Shown: positions 51,801 through 60,093, counted from the stretch's first letter. The stretch is 64,000 nucleotides of DNA from Mesorhizobium sp. B2-1-1 (GCF_006442975.2 NZ_CP083954.1:1-64000), one strand, 5' to 3'. The notes: generated by a model not told the origin, from the sequence alone. Numbers and translations are program-made.

Positions 51801-51960
51801 TATGGCCTACGCGATGATGGGTGGCATCATCGCGGGTACTGCGATCACGCTGCTGTTCCTGCCGGCGCTTTATGTGACGTGGTTCAGGATCAAGGAGCCG
51901 AAGCGTCGGGATGAGCCGCCCGCTCTGGAGACCGGCGAACCGGTGCAAGCTCAGACCTGA
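48862..51960 (+). CDS. RND family multidrug/solute efflux permease
   Basis: 1032-aa inner-membrane proton antiporter of the AcrB/HAE type. Membrane helix 1 is at residues 12-32, then a large periplasmic loop, helices 2-6 from about 335, a second loop and helices 7-12. The proton-relay region GLLVDDAMIAVEMM (double Asp) is near 407. The ATG at 48862 overlaps the second adaptor by ATGA. No outer-membrane factor gene follows; a TolC-type channel would come from elsewhere. Confidence 0.93.
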   Translation: MKGFNLSDWALNHRSMVWYFMLVFVAAGIFSYLNLGREEDPAFTIKTMIIQANWPGASVKETVQQVTDRIEKKLEELDSLDYTKSVTTAGQTVIFVNLKDTTKARDVVPNWIQVRNMVNDIKAQFPQGVQGPFFNDRFGDVYGNIYAFTSDGLTPRQLRDYVEDVRTKILTVPNAGKVDLVGAQDEAIYLEFSTRQIAALGLNQQAIVASLQAQNAITPSGVIQSGPERISVRVGGQFTSEDSLRAINLRVNDRFFRLSDVATITRGYADPPTALFRFNGQDAIGLAIGMKPNANLLKFGEALHEAMNKVLADLPVGVGVHLVADQPVIVEEAVSGFTRALFEAVAIVLAVSFISLGMRAGFVVALSIPLVLAITFTVMSYLGISLQRISLGALIIALGLLVDDAMIAVEMMVARLEVGDSLRKAATYVYTSTAFPMLTGTLVTVAGFIPIGLNNSAAGEYTFTLFVVIAVSLLVSWIVAVLFAPLLGVTILPAAMKTKHHDQPGRFTSLFRRALVGSVRHHWLTIIATVLLFAASIAGFGLVQQQFFPPSDRPELIVDWNLPQNSSIADTREQMERFEQRALVGNPDIDHFSSYIGQGAVRFVLAYDVQPANPYFGQTVIVTKSIEARNRVKPALEKLLREEFVGTDAFVKLLELGPPVGRPVQYRVGGPDIQTVRALAQQFAGVISANPKLAAPTFDWNEPQRVLRVDVLQDKARQLGITSSDIASALNSTVGGATITQVRDATYLINVVARSREAERGSIETLQNMQLPTSTGEAIPLAAVANFRYELEQPTVWRRDRIPTITVRAGLVGDVLPATVVNELKPSVDAFIAKLPPGYSIETAGSVEESAKSQGPIAAVVPLMLFVMATILMVQLQSFQRLFLVVAVAPLGLIGVVAALVPSGAPLGFVAILGVLALIGILIRNSVILIVQIEDLVAEGKDRWAAVIEATEHRMRPIALTAAAASLALIPIAREVFWGPMAYAMMGGIIAGTAITLLFLPALYVTWFRIKEPKRRDEPPALETGEPVQAQT

Positions 51961-51972
51961 GACATTGCCGAG

Positions 51973-52287
51973 TCATTCGTTGTCGTTGGTGGGTGTGGGA
52001 CGCGATTTTGCCCGCTGCCAAGGTGACGATTTTGAGCTGCGCCAGGCATGCCAGCCTTCCGGCAAGTCGGCCAAGATTTGGATGCTTTCATCCCGCTGCA
52101 AAACGCTTTGCAGGCTCACGATCATTATGTCGCCTTCTTCAACAGGTCCGGTTTCGCTGTTGTGGAATTGCCAACTGCCGTCGTCATCGTCATGCGAGAC
52201 ATATGCGATCCAGTCGCCCCGGGTTACTATGCCCCTGTCCAAAAACACCCCGACGTTAGGAGGATCTGCAAACTGCCATTCCTTCAT
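51973..52287 (-). CDS. Conserved hypothetical protein, 104 aa
   Basis: I do not recognise the family with confidence. The protein begins MKEWQFADPPNVGVFLDRGI. It carries an acidic-aromatic core WIAYVSHDDDDGSWQFH and the stretch EEGDIMIVSLQSVLQRDESIQ, giving a soluble alpha/beta impression without signal or membrane segment. The pattern VSH-DDDD-GSWQF recalls DUF2185-like or immunity-type proteins, a weak resemblance. AGGGGA lies 5 bases before the ATG at 52287, a strong site, so an upstream start was rejected. It converges with the RND permease at 12 bp. Confidence 0.6.
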   Translation of the reverse strand: MKEWQFADPPNVGVFLDRGIVTRGDWIAYVSHDDDDGSWQFHNSETGPVEEGDIMIVSLQSVLQRDESIQILADLPEGWHAWRSSKSSPWQRAKSRPTPTNDNE

Positions 52288-52326
52288 GACGTCCCCTAAG
52301 ACGATCGGTTCGCAAGACAAGCGAAT

Positions 52327-53076
52327 TCAAATAGCTCTCACAAACCCGTCGCTGGCCCGCAAGAGATTGCGCGTGTAATCCTTCGTCACGCGGCGTTCGA
52401 CCAGGTCATCCGCCGTCAAATTCTCCACCGCCTCGCCGCTTTGCATCACCATCAGGCGCTCGCACATATGGGTGATGATGGCGAGGTCGTGGCTGACCAT
52501 CAGGAAGGTGAGCTTGCGCCGCCGGCGGACCTCCTCGAGCAGGTTGAGCACCTCGGCCTGCACGGAGGCATCGAGCGCCGAGGTCGGCTCGTCGAGCAGC
52601 AGGACCGACGGTTCGAGGATGAGCGCGCGCGCGATCGCCACGCGCTGGCGCTGGCCGCCCGACAATTGATGCGAGTAGCGGAAGCGGAAGCCGTTGCCGA
52701 GACCGACCTCGTCGAGCGCCCGCTGGATGCGCTTTTCCCCGTCGCCAAAACCATGGATGGCGAGCGGCTCCTGCAGCAGGCGGTCGATGGTCTGGCGCGG
52801 GTGCAGCGAACCGTACGGATCCTGGAACACCATCTGCACTTCGCGGTAAAAGGCCTTGTCGCGGCGCGCGCCGAGCTTCTTGCCGTTGACCACGATGCTG
52901 CCCGAAGCGACCGGCGCAAGGCCGGCGATCGCCCTGAGCAGCGTCGATTTGCCGGAGCCGGATTCACCGACCAGGCCGAAGGATTCGCCCGGCTGCACGT
53001 CCAGGCTGACACCCTTCAGTGCGCGAAAGCGGTCGAAGATGACCTCCAGCCCGTCGACGGCGATTGCTGATGTCAT
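52327..53076 (-). CDS. Peptide ABC transporter ATP-binding subunit (DppF/OppF type)
   Basis: 249 aa. Walker A GESGSGKSTLLRAI near residue 37, Q-loop MVFQDPYGSLHPRQT, signature LSGGQRQRVAIARAL, Walker B LLLDEPTSALD and the H-loop SHDLA are complete. The DPYGSLHPR block is typical of peptide and nickel importer ATPases. The ATG at 53076 overlaps the preceding ATPase gene by ATGA and is preferred to a GTG three codons earlier. It is the last gene of the five-gene importer operon. Confidence 0.92.
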   Translation of the reverse strand: MTSAIAVDGLEVIFDRFRALKGVSLDVQPGESFGLVGESGSGKSTLLRAIAGLAPVASGSIVVNGKKLGARRDKAFYREVQMVFQDPYGSLHPRQTIDRLLQEPLAIHGFGDGEKRIQRALDEVGLGNGFRFRYSHQLSGGQRQRVAIARALILEPSVLLLDEPTSALDASVQAEVLNLLEEVRRRRKLTFLMVSHDLAIITHMCERLMVMQSGEAVENLTADDLVERRVTKDYTRNLLRASDGFVRAI

Positions 53077-53918
53077 GCCGCCCACTCCGGCTTACGGTCG
53101 AGCACCGGCAACGGGTGACGATCGGCGCCGATCTTGGGCATGCAGTTGAGCAGGCCGCGCGTGTAGGGATGCTGGGCGCGACCGAGTTCGGAGGCCTTGA
53201 GCTGCTCCACCACCTTGCCGGCATACATGACGATGACGCGGTCGCAAAAGGACGAGACCAGGCGCAGATCGTGCGAGATGAAGATCAGCCCCATGCCGCG
53301 CTCGCCGACCAGCCGGTCGAGAATGCCGAGCACGTCGAGTTGCACGGTGACGTCGAGCGCCGAGGTCGGCTCGTCTGCGATCATCATTTCCGGCCCGGCG
53401 ATCAGCATCATGGCGATCATGGCGCGCTGGCCCATGCCGCCGGAGACCTCGTGCGGATGCAGGTCGAAGACACGCCGGGGGTCGCGGATCTGCACGGCTT
53501 CCAGCATGGCCAGCGCGCGCTCCCGCGCCTCGGCCTTGGAGACCTTCTCATGCGTGCGCAGCGTCTCGACGATCTGGCGGCCGATGCTCATCACCGGGTC
53601 GAGCGAATATTTCGGATCCTGCAGGATCATGGCGATGCGATTGCCCCGCAGCGCGCGGCGCTCGCGCGCCGAGACGCCGAGCAGGTCGATGCCGTCGAAG
53701 GCCAATTTATTGGCTGATATCCGCGCCTGTGGCGGCGTCAGCCCCATGATGGCACGGCCGGTCTGCGACTTGCCCGAGCCGCTCTCGCCGACAATGCCCA
53801 GCCTTTCGCGGCCGAGCGAGAAAGAGACGCCGCGCACGGCCTCGATCAGCCCGGTGCGCGTCGGGAAGGTGACGCGCAGATCGTCGACTTCGAGCAGCGT
53901 CTTGCTGTCAGCGTTCAT
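53073..53918 (-). CDS. Peptide ABC transporter ATP-binding subunit (DppD/OppD type)
   Basis: 281 aa. Walker A GESGSGKSQTGRAIMGL near 41, Q-loop MILQDPKYSLDPV, signature VSGGMGQRAMIAMML, Walker B MIADEPTSALDVTVQ and the SHDLR H-loop. The C-terminal extension HPYTRGLLNCMPKIG with a following hydrophobic stretch is the oligopeptide-type tail. In the signature helix the usual GQRQR or GMRQR reads GMGQR, a mild deviation. Overlaps both neighbours by four bases. Confidence 0.92.
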   Translation of the reverse strand: MNADSKTLLEVDDLRVTFPTRTGLIEAVRGVSFSLGRERLGIVGESGSGKSQTGRAIMGLTPPQARISANKLAFDGIDLLGVSARERRALRGNRIAMILQDPKYSLDPVMSIGRQIVETLRTHEKVSKAEARERALAMLEAVQIRDPRRVFDLHPHEVSGGMGQRAMIAMMLIAGPEMMIADEPTSALDVTVQLDVLGILDRLVGERGMGLIFISHDLRLVSSFCDRVIVMYAGKVVEQLKASELGRAQHPYTRGLLNCMPKIGADRHPLPVLDRKPEWAA

Positions 53919-54841
53919 TGGTCGCCGCTCCGGGGGTCGAGCGCGTCGCGCAGGCCGTCGCCAAGCAGGTTGAAGCCGAGGCTGACGATCAGGATGGCGA
54001 AGCCAGGCGCGCCGGCCACCCACCATTGGTCGAGCACGAAACGGCGGCCCGAAGCGATCATCGTGCCCCATTCGGGCAGCGGCGGCTGCGCGCCGAGCCC
54101 GAGGAAGCCGAGGCCGGCGGCGGTGAGGATGATGCCGGCCATGTCGAGCGTCACGCGGATGATCAGCGAGGAGATGCAGAGCGGCATGATGTGGCGCAGC
54201 ACGATGCGGAAGGGCGAGGCCCCCATCAGTTCCACCGCCTTGATGTAATCGGAATTGCGCACGGTCAGCGTTTCGGCACGCGCGATGCGGGCATAGGGCG
54301 GCCAGGAGGTGATGGCGATGGCGAGCACCGCGTTCTCGATGCCGGGGCCGAGGGCCGCGACAAAGGCCAGCGCCAGGATCAGCTTGGGGAAAGCGAGGAA
54401 GATGTCGGTGATGCGCATCAGTATGGCATCGGTCCAGCCGCCGGCATAGCCGGCGACGGTGCCGACCACGAGGCCGATGGGGGCGGCGATGATGGCGACC
54501 AGGATAACGACATAGAGCGTCCAGCGCGAGCCGTAGAGAATGCGCGAGAGGATATCGCGGCCGAGATCGTCGGTGCCGAACCAGTGCTCGGCGCTTGGCG
54601 CCAGCAGGCGCGCATTCTTCAGATCGCCGAAAGTCGGCGAATAAGGCGCCAGCACCCCGGCAAGGGCGGCAATGACCAGCAGCGTGATGATGATGAGCAG
54701 GCCGAGAAAGGCCAGCCGATTGGCGGAGAAACGCCGCCACGCGACATAGGCGCGGCCGAGCCTCGCCTGCATGCGCGAGGCCGGCCGCTCGCTGAGCAGC
54801 CAGTCGCGGCGGGAGAGGGGGGCGGCGTCGGAGGCGGTCAT
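53915..54841 (-). CDS. Peptide ABC transporter permease (DppC/OppC type)
   Basis: 308-aa inner-membrane permease. One N-terminal helix (residues 44-66) is followed by a periplasmic segment GTDDLGRDILSRILYGSRWTL and five further helices. The EAA loop reads VELMGASPFRIVLRHIMP near 208. It overlaps the DppD-type gene by ATGA. A 139-bp spacer with hairpin repeats separates it from the DppB-type permease. Confidence 0.92.
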   Translation of the reverse strand: MTASDAAPLSRRDWLLSERPASRMQARLGRAYVAWRRFSANRLAFLGLLIIITLLVIAALAGVLAPYSPTFGDLKNARLLAPSAEHWFGTDDLGRDILSRILYGSRWTLYVVILVAIIAAPIGLVVGTVAGYAGGWTDAILMRITDIFLAFPKLILALAFVAALGPGIENAVLAIAITSWPPYARIARAETLTVRNSDYIKAVELMGASPFRIVLRHIMPLCISSLIIRVTLDMAGIILTAAGLGFLGLGAQPPLPEWGTMIASGRRFVLDQWWVAGAPGFAILIVSLGFNLLGDGLRDALDPRSGDQ

Positions 54842-54865
54842 GACGATGCCTCTTGGCGCTGTCGA

Positions 54866-54960
54866 CCCCCACTCCGGTCTGCTTCGCAGACCAACTCTGC
54901 CCCGTTCGACGGGGGAGAGGAAAGGTGGCCCGAAGGGCCCGGGTGGGCCGCAGCCGAGCC
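54866..54960. repeat. Mosaic of small palindromes between the two permease genes
   Basis: Three hairpins lie in a row: GGTCTGC-TTC-GCAGACC (54876-54892), CCCCGT-TCG-ACGGGG (54900-54914) and a GGCCC/GGGCC cluster near 54924-54952. This looks like a rhizobial intergenic mosaic or REP-like element inserted within the operon. It could stabilise or stop the upstream message. Confidence 0.6.
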
Positions 54961-54980
54961 TGAAAGTGGGATTCCTCTGC

Positions 54981-56048
54981 TCATCTTACCTTGGTCCTCG
55001 GGTCGAGCACGCGGTAAAGCAGGTCGGACAGAAGATTGATGGCTATGAACACCGAGCCGATGACGATGGTGCCGCCGAGCACCGCGTTCATGTCGGCATT
55101 CTGCAGCGAATTGGTGATGTAGAGGCCGATGCCAGGCCAGGAGAAGACCGTCTCGGTCAACACCGAACCTTCCAGCAGCCCGGCATAGGAGAGCGCGATC
55201 ACGGTCACCATCGGCACGGCGGCATTGCGCAATGCATGAGCCCAGATGATGCGGGTTTCCGATAGGCCCTTGGCGCGCGCGGCAACGATGTATTCCTGGG
55301 TGAGTTCGTTGAGCATGAAGGAGCGCGTCATGCGGCTGATATAGGCGAGCGAGAAATAGCCGAGCAGCGAGGCCGGCAGGATGATGTGGCGGAACGCGTC
55401 CCAGAAGACATCCCACTGCCCCTGCATCGCCGAATCGAGAAGGTAGAAGCCAGTGATCGGCGTGAAGGTGTATTCGTAGACGACGTCGAGCCGCGCCGGG
55501 AAAGCCACCCATTGCAGCTTGGCGTAGAACAGGACGAGCCCGAGCAGGCCAAGCCAGAAGATCGGCACGGAATAGCCGATCAGGCCGATGACGCGGACGA
55601 CCTGGTCGATGAGGCTGCCGCGCCTGACGGCAGCCAGCACACCCAGCGGCACGCCGAACAGCGCGCCGATCAGTGTCCCCAACGTCGCCAGTTCCGTCGT
55701 TGCCGGAAGGGCGCGGCGGATGTCGGTCATGACCGGATTGGTGGTCAGCACCGAGGTGCCGAAATCACCATTGAGGGCATTTTTGACATAAATATAGAAC
55801 TGCTCGACCAGCGGCAGGTCGAGGCCCATCTCGCGGCGCGTGCGTTCCACGACATTGGCCGGCGCCCGGTCGCCGAGCACGGCCAACACCGGGTCGATGG
55901 GGATGACGCGGCCAATGAAAAAGGTCACCGCGAGCAGACCGAGATAGGTCGTGATCGCGATCACCAGGAAGCGGCCGATCGATGAGAAAATGGCGACGGC
56001 ACGGGCGCTGCCGCGCCCTGCCGCCGCCTGATTTTCAGCTACGCTCAT
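54981..56048 (-). CDS. Peptide ABC transporter permease (DppB/OppB type)
   Basis: 355-aa permease with about six helices, the first at residues 28-50. The family block GLDLPLVEQFYIYVKNALNGDFGTS lies in the first loop in two adjoining parts, and the EAA loop reads YIVAARAKGLSETRIIWAHAL. It follows the binding-protein gene by nine bases. Confidence 0.92.
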   Translation of the reverse strand: MSVAENQAAAGRGSARAVAIFSSIGRFLVIAITTYLGLLAVTFFIGRVIPIDPVLAVLGDRAPANVVERTRREMGLDLPLVEQFYIYVKNALNGDFGTSVLTTNPVMTDIRRALPATTELATLGTLIGALFGVPLGVLAAVRRGSLIDQVVRVIGLIGYSVPIFWLGLLGLVLFYAKLQWVAFPARLDVVYEYTFTPITGFYLLDSAMQGQWDVFWDAFRHIILPASLLGYFSLAYISRMTRSFMLNELTQEYIVAARAKGLSETRIIWAHALRNAAVPMVTVIALSYAGLLEGSVLTETVFSWPGIGLYITNSLQNADMNAVLGGTIVIGSVFIAINLLSDLLYRVLDPRTKVR

Positions 56049-56057
56049 CCGCCGGCG

Positions 56058-57701
56058 CTATTCCTTGGAAACCGGCCCAACGAAATTGGTGTCGAAGCTC
56101 GGGCCGAGCGCGAAACCCTTGAGGTTCTTGCGCAACCCGGCGACTTCCAGCTGCTGATGGATGATGACGAAGGGACTGGTGTCGAGGATCTTCTGCTGCA
56201 GATCCTTGTACATGTCCGCGCGCTTGCCCGAATCCTTCTCCAGCAAAGCGGCTTCGGTTTGCTTGGTCAGGTCCGGAATATCCCAGGCGTTGCGCCAGGC
56301 CAGCGTCTTGGACTTGCCCTCATCCGAATTGTCCGGGTTCGAGGCAAAGGTCTGGGCATTGGAGTTCGGATCGAAATAGTCCTGGCCCCACTGACCGATA
56401 TAGATGTCGTGGTTGCGGGCGCGGTACTTGGTCAACGTCTGCTTGCCGTCGCCGGGAATGATCTCAAGCTTGATGCCGGCCTGACCGAGCGTCTGCTGGA
56501 TCGATTCCGCCATGCCGGTTGTCGGCTGGCCGGTGCGCACATCCATGGTCACGCTGAAGCCGTCGGGCAGGCCTGCCTTGGCCAGCAGTTCCTTGGCCTT
56601 GGCGACGTCGAGCTTGAACGGGTTCTTGTCCAGTTCTCCGAGCACGCCCTTGGGCAGGAAAGTCTGGTGGATTTCACCGATGCCCTTGAGGATGGTCGAG
56701 CTCAGCGCGTCATAGTCGACCAGATATTTGAAGGCCTGACGGACTTCGGGCTTGGCGAGGTTCTGGTTCTTCTGGTTGAGGCTGATGTAGTAGACAGTTC
56801 CCTTCGGCGCACTGGTTGTGGTGAGGTCGGCGTTCTTGGCAATGGCGTCGAGGTCGTTCGGCTCGAGATTGCGGGCGACGTCGATGTCGCCGGCCTCAAG
56901 CGCCAGGCGCTGTGCTGAGCTTTCCTTCATGTTGCGGTAGATGACGCGGGCAAGCTTTGCCTTTTCGCCGTAGTAATTGTCGTTCCGTTCGAGCACGACG
57001 GCCTCGTTGGCGCGCCACTCACGCAGCTTGTAGACGCCCGAGCCGGCATAGCCGGTCTTCAGCCAGGCATTGCCGAAATCATTGTCCCATTTGTAGTCGG
57101 CGCTCGGCGTGACCGCCGCGACATGTTCCTTGACCAGCTTGGCGTCGACGACCGAGGCGACGGTGGCCGACAGGCAGTTCAACACGAAGCTCGGCGCATA
57201 GGCCTTGTCGACGATGAACTGGAAGGTGGTGTCGTCGACCGCCTTGGCTTTTTCGGCGACATTGTCGCCGCTGATCCCGAACTGGTCGATGATGAAGGCC
57301 GGGCTCTTGTCCAGCTTGACGGCGCGTTCGAACGAATAGGCGACGTCGGCCGCGGTGATCGGGTTGCCCGAGGCGAATTTCAGGCCGGGCTTGAGCTTGA
57401 ACGTGTAGGTCAGGCCATCGTCCGAGACGGTCCAGCTTTCGGCGAGGTCGCCCTTGACCTTGGAGGTGTCGCTGAGGTCGAGCCGGACGAGCAGGTCATA
57501 GGTGTTGCCGGTGACCTCGGCGGTCGACAGCTCGAATGCCTCGCCCGGATCCATGGAGATGATGTCATCGATGGCGAAGCCTTCGACCAGCGTGTCGGCT
57601 GGCGTGACCGCGCCAGCCGGCGCTCCCGCCAGAAGCAGCGCCGACATTGCGGCACCCGCAAGCAGAATGCGGGATCGTAGAGCAAGCTTTTCCATCATCA
57701 T
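56058..57701 (-). CDS. Family 5 extracellular solute-binding protein (peptide type)
   Basis: 547-aa periplasmic receptor of the DppA/OppA family. A Sec signal (LALRSRILLAGAAMSALLLAG) is followed by DTLVEGFAIDDIISMDPGEAFE and the family block TYTFKLKPGLKFASGNPITAADVAYSFERA in two adjoining parts. The start was placed at the first of three ATG codons (57701), with GGGAAC nine bases before it. It is the first gene of the importer operon; abundance over the permeases would be helped by the hairpins downstream. The ligand is probably a peptide, though opines or glycosides are possible. Confidence 0.9.
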   Translation of the reverse strand: MMMEKLALRSRILLAGAAMSALLLAGAPAGAVTPADTLVEGFAIDDIISMDPGEAFELSTAEVTGNTYDLLVRLDLSDTSKVKGDLAESWTVSDDGLTYTFKLKPGLKFASGNPITAADVAYSFERAVKLDKSPAFIIDQFGISGDNVAEKAKAVDDTTFQFIVDKAYAPSFVLNCLSATVASVVDAKLVKEHVAAVTPSADYKWDNDFGNAWLKTGYAGSGVYKLREWRANEAVVLERNDNYYGEKAKLARVIYRNMKESSAQRLALEAGDIDVARNLEPNDLDAIAKNADLTTTSAPKGTVYYISLNQKNQNLAKPEVRQAFKYLVDYDALSSTILKGIGEIHQTFLPKGVLGELDKNPFKLDVAKAKELLAKAGLPDGFSVTMDVRTGQPTTGMAESIQQTLGQAGIKLEIIPGDGKQTLTKYRARNHDIYIGQWGQDYFDPNSNAQTFASNPDNSDEGKSKTLAWRNAWDIPDLTKQTEAALLEKDSGKRADMYKDLQQKILDTSPFVIIHQQLEVAGLRKNLKGFALGPSFDTNFVGPVSKE

Positions 57702-57953
57702 GGTGATTGTTCCCTGTTTTGTTGACCTGAGTTCCCGGCTCAGGGTTGCGGTGTTTTTCCAGGCCGACAAGGGCCCCCTTTGACCACTTACCGTCGTGGT
57801 TTTTGTCCAGTTGGTCAACAGCATATCCGGCGGCCTCGCGGCGGGCAACGAGCATTTATGCGTCGGCTCACTGGATCATAGTGGCAGGCGGGCGAGCCGG
57901 AGCATGCGAAGGCCAACAGAGGCCGCATTCGAGAAAAAACCCTGACGTGGGAG

Positions 57954-59231
57954 TTACTTCAGAGCAGCGACCAGGCCGGCATCGGGGAAGCAGGTGGCGG
58001 GTTTGCCGTTCTTTTCCTGCCAGGCGCCGATCGAGCGGCGGGTCTTGAAGCCGGGCAGTCCGTCGGCACTGCCGACATCGTAGCCCTTGGCCTCCAGCGC
58101 CCGCTGCAGGGCGGCGATGTCGGAGCGGTGGAGGTCACCGACCGCACCCCAGCTGCCGGAAAAATTCGCATCGCCATGGGCGATGCGGTCGGCGCCATGG
58201 CCGATGAAGAGGGCATAGAGGTCGCTGGTGTTGTATTGCTTCAGCACGTAGAAATTGGGCGTGGCGATGAAGGCTGGGCCGCTGCGGCCGGCCGGCATCA
58301 GCAGGAAGCCCTCGGCCTTCAGCTCGCTCGCCGGGAATGCCTTGCCGCCGACACGCTTGATGCCCATTGCGGCCCATTGCGAGATTGTCTTGCCCTGGTC
58401 GGGGCCTTCGAGCGAACAGGAGACGCTCTCGGGAACGGTCACTTCGAATCCCCAGCCACGTCCCCTCACCCAGCCATAATGGACGAGATAGTTGGCGATG
58501 GAGGCGAGCACGTCAGGCGTCGAGCTCCAGATGTCGACGCGCCCGTCGCCATCGAAATCCACCGCATGCTTGAGAAACGATGTCGGCATGAACTGCGGCT
58601 GGCCGAGCGCGCCGGCCCAGGACGATTTCATCGCATCCACCGGGGCCAATCCGCGCTGGACGATCTCGAGCGCCGCCAGCAGCTCGGTGCGGAAGAAGTC
58701 CTTCCTCGTCGACATGAACGCCTTGGTGCCCAGCACCTCGAAGGCGTCGTAAGGCATCTTCGCCGCGCCGAACCCTGTTTCGCGGCCCCAGATCGCCAAA
58801 AGGACCTCGCCCGGCACGCCATAGCGCTTTTCGATCGCGGCGAGTGTCCTGGCGTTGGCCGCCTCGCGCGTCCGCCCGCCCGATGTGACCGCGCGGATGG
58901 TCTTCTCGGCGAAATAGGCGCCGGGCGAGCCGAACTCGGCCTGATGCTGCTTCTGCGGCGTCTTCGGCTTCTCGCCGGGCATGACAAGATCGGGCAGCTT
59001 GAGATTGGGTTTGACGCCGTCGAAAGCGGCATCGAAGGTCTGCTTGGAAATGCGCTTGGCCTTGGCGTCAGGCCACAAATCGTTCCACAGCCAGGCGCGG
59101 AACTGGTCGTCGATCTTGGCGGCCGAGGCGGGGATGGAGAGGAACAGTGCAGCCAGTATCGCCAGGAAAAACGCAAAGCAGAACTTGCGGAGGCCGCGTT
59201 CCTTGGCGCCCCCCTCTGGCCTGCCGGCCAT
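57954..59231 (-). CDS. MltB-type lytic murein transglycosylase with peptidoglycan-binding domain
   Basis: 425 aa from the ATG at 59231. A signal peptide CFAFFLAILAALFLSIPASA is followed by an SLT_2/MltB domain with the catalytic Glu in AIWGRETGFGAAK and the block SWAGALGQPQFMPTSF. A C-terminal peptidoglycan-binding domain (IAALQRALEAKGYDVGSADG) ends the protein. Start choice is difficult: no ATG, GTG or TTG lies between the signal peptide and a 57-bp repeat, so the start is either 59231 inside the repeat or 59273 just beyond it. The function is cleavage of murein to 1,6-anhydro products. Confidence 0.87.
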   Translation of the reverse strand: MAGRPEGGAKERGLRKFCFAFFLAILAALFLSIPASAAKIDDQFRAWLWNDLWPDAKAKRISKQTFDAAFDGVKPNLKLPDLVMPGEKPKTPQKQHQAEFGSPGAYFAEKTIRAVTSGGRTREAANARTLAAIEKRYGVPGEVLLAIWGRETGFGAAKMPYDAFEVLGTKAFMSTRKDFFRTELLAALEIVQRGLAPVDAMKSSWAGALGQPQFMPTSFLKHAVDFDGDGRVDIWSSTPDVLASIANYLVHYGWVRGRGWGFEVTVPESVSCSLEGPDQGKTISQWAAMGIKRVGGKAFPASELKAEGFLLMPAGRSGPAFIATPNFYVLKQYNTSDLYALFIGHGADRIAHGDANFSGSWGAVGDLHRSDIAALQRALEAKGYDVGSADGLPGFKTRRSIGAWQEKNGKPATCFPDAGLVAALK

Positions 59232-59252
59232 CTCCCCCACAAGGGGGGAGAT
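59196..59252 (-). repeat. 57-bp palindromic repeat, copy 1, overlapping the transglycosylase start
   Basis: 53 of 57 positions match the copy at 59319-59375 in the opposite orientation. It contains the small palindrome CTCCCCC...GGGGGAG followed by ATG. The ATG is the probable start of the transglycosylase gene. Confidence 0.85.
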
Positions 59253-59318
59253 TGGCAATTTCGCAGCCGCCATTTCCTTTTCAACGGCGGTGTTTGGCGA
59301 AGGCAGAGACAACAGTCG

Positions 59319-59375
59319 ATCTCCCCCCTTGAGGGGGAGATGTCCGGCAGGACAGAGGGGGGCGCCACGGAACGC
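59319..59375 (+). repeat. 57-bp palindromic repeat, copy 2
   Basis: Inverted partner of copy 1 with four mismatches and 66 bp between them. It lies in the gap between recR and the transglycosylase gene. The type is the common Mesorhizobium intergenic palindrome, from memory of such genomes. Confidence 0.85.
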
Positions 59376-59428
59376 CAACTTTTGAGGATGCGGGATCATC
59401 GTGACAAGCATCCTTCCCCGCAATCGCG

Positions 59429-60034
59429 TCAAAACGCCGTCCTGGAGCGCAGCGCTGCCGCCAGGGTGCCTTCGTCGAGATAGTCGAGTTCGCCACCGAC
59501 CGGCACGCCATGCGCCAGCCGCGTTATCTTCACCTCGAAACCGGACAATTGATCGGTCAGGTAATGGGCTGTGGTCTGGCCCTCCACCGTGGCATTGACG
59601 GCCAGGATGATCTCCTTGACCTCGCCGCCGGCGACGCGGTCGACCAATGAGCGGATGTTGAGCTGATCGGGGCCGATACCGTCGAGCGGCGACAGCGTGC
59701 CGCCCAGCACATGGTAGCGCACGTTCATCGCCGCCGCCCGCTCCAGCGCCCACAGATCAGAGACGTCCTCGACGACGATCAGCGTGCCGGCGTCACGGCG
59801 TGGATCGGTGCAGATCATGCAGGGGTCCGACGTGTCGACATTGCCGCAGGTCGAGCAGATGCGCACCTTGTCGGCCGCCTCGCCCATGGCGGCGGCGAGC
59901 GGCGACAGCAGTTGTTCCTTCTTCTTGATCAAATGCAGCGCGGCGCGCCTGGCCGAGCGGGGACCGAGCCCCGGCACTTTGGCCAGGAGCTGGATCAGGC
60001 GTTCGATCTCGGGACCCGCGATTCGCTTGGACAT
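59429..60034 (-). CDS. recR: Recombination protein RecR
   Basis: 201-aa partner of RecF and RecO in gap repair. The N-terminal helix-hairpin-helix [18 protein letters not shown], the C4 zinc finger [16 protein letters not shown] near residue 60 and the Toprim block [15 protein letters not shown] near 85 are all present. The common order dnaX-ybaB-recR is kept, with the SleB-type and hypothetical genes inserted between ybaB and recR. Confidence 0.96.
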   Translation of the reverse strand: MSKRIAGPEIERLIQLLAKVPGLGPRSARRAALHLIKKKEQLLSPLAAAMGEAADKVRICSTCGNVDTSDPCMICTDPRRDAGTLIVVEDVSDLWALERAAAMNVRYHVLGGTLSPLDGIGPDQLNIRSLVDRVAGGEVKEIILAVNATVEGQTTAHYLTDQLSGFEVKITRLAHGVPVGGELDYLDEGTLAAALRSRTAF

Positions 60035-60045
60035 TGCCCTGATCT

Positions 60046-60093
60046 AGAGCAATTCCGCGAAAAGTGCGAAGCGGTTTTGCGTCCGGACCGCGT
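60046..60093 (+). repeat. Intergenic palindrome related to copies A, C and D
   Basis: The plus-strand sequence holds AGAGCAATTCC, then GAAAAGTGCGAAGCGGTTTT, then GCGTCCGGA. This is a widespread Rhizobiales repeat type in my memory. It lies 12 bases upstream of the recR start. Confidence 0.5.

Noticed and set aside
53918..55039. Long plus-strand frame opposite the ABC permease genes
   Set aside because: Shadow frame rich in Asp/Gly/Arg; both permeases on the other strand are complete.
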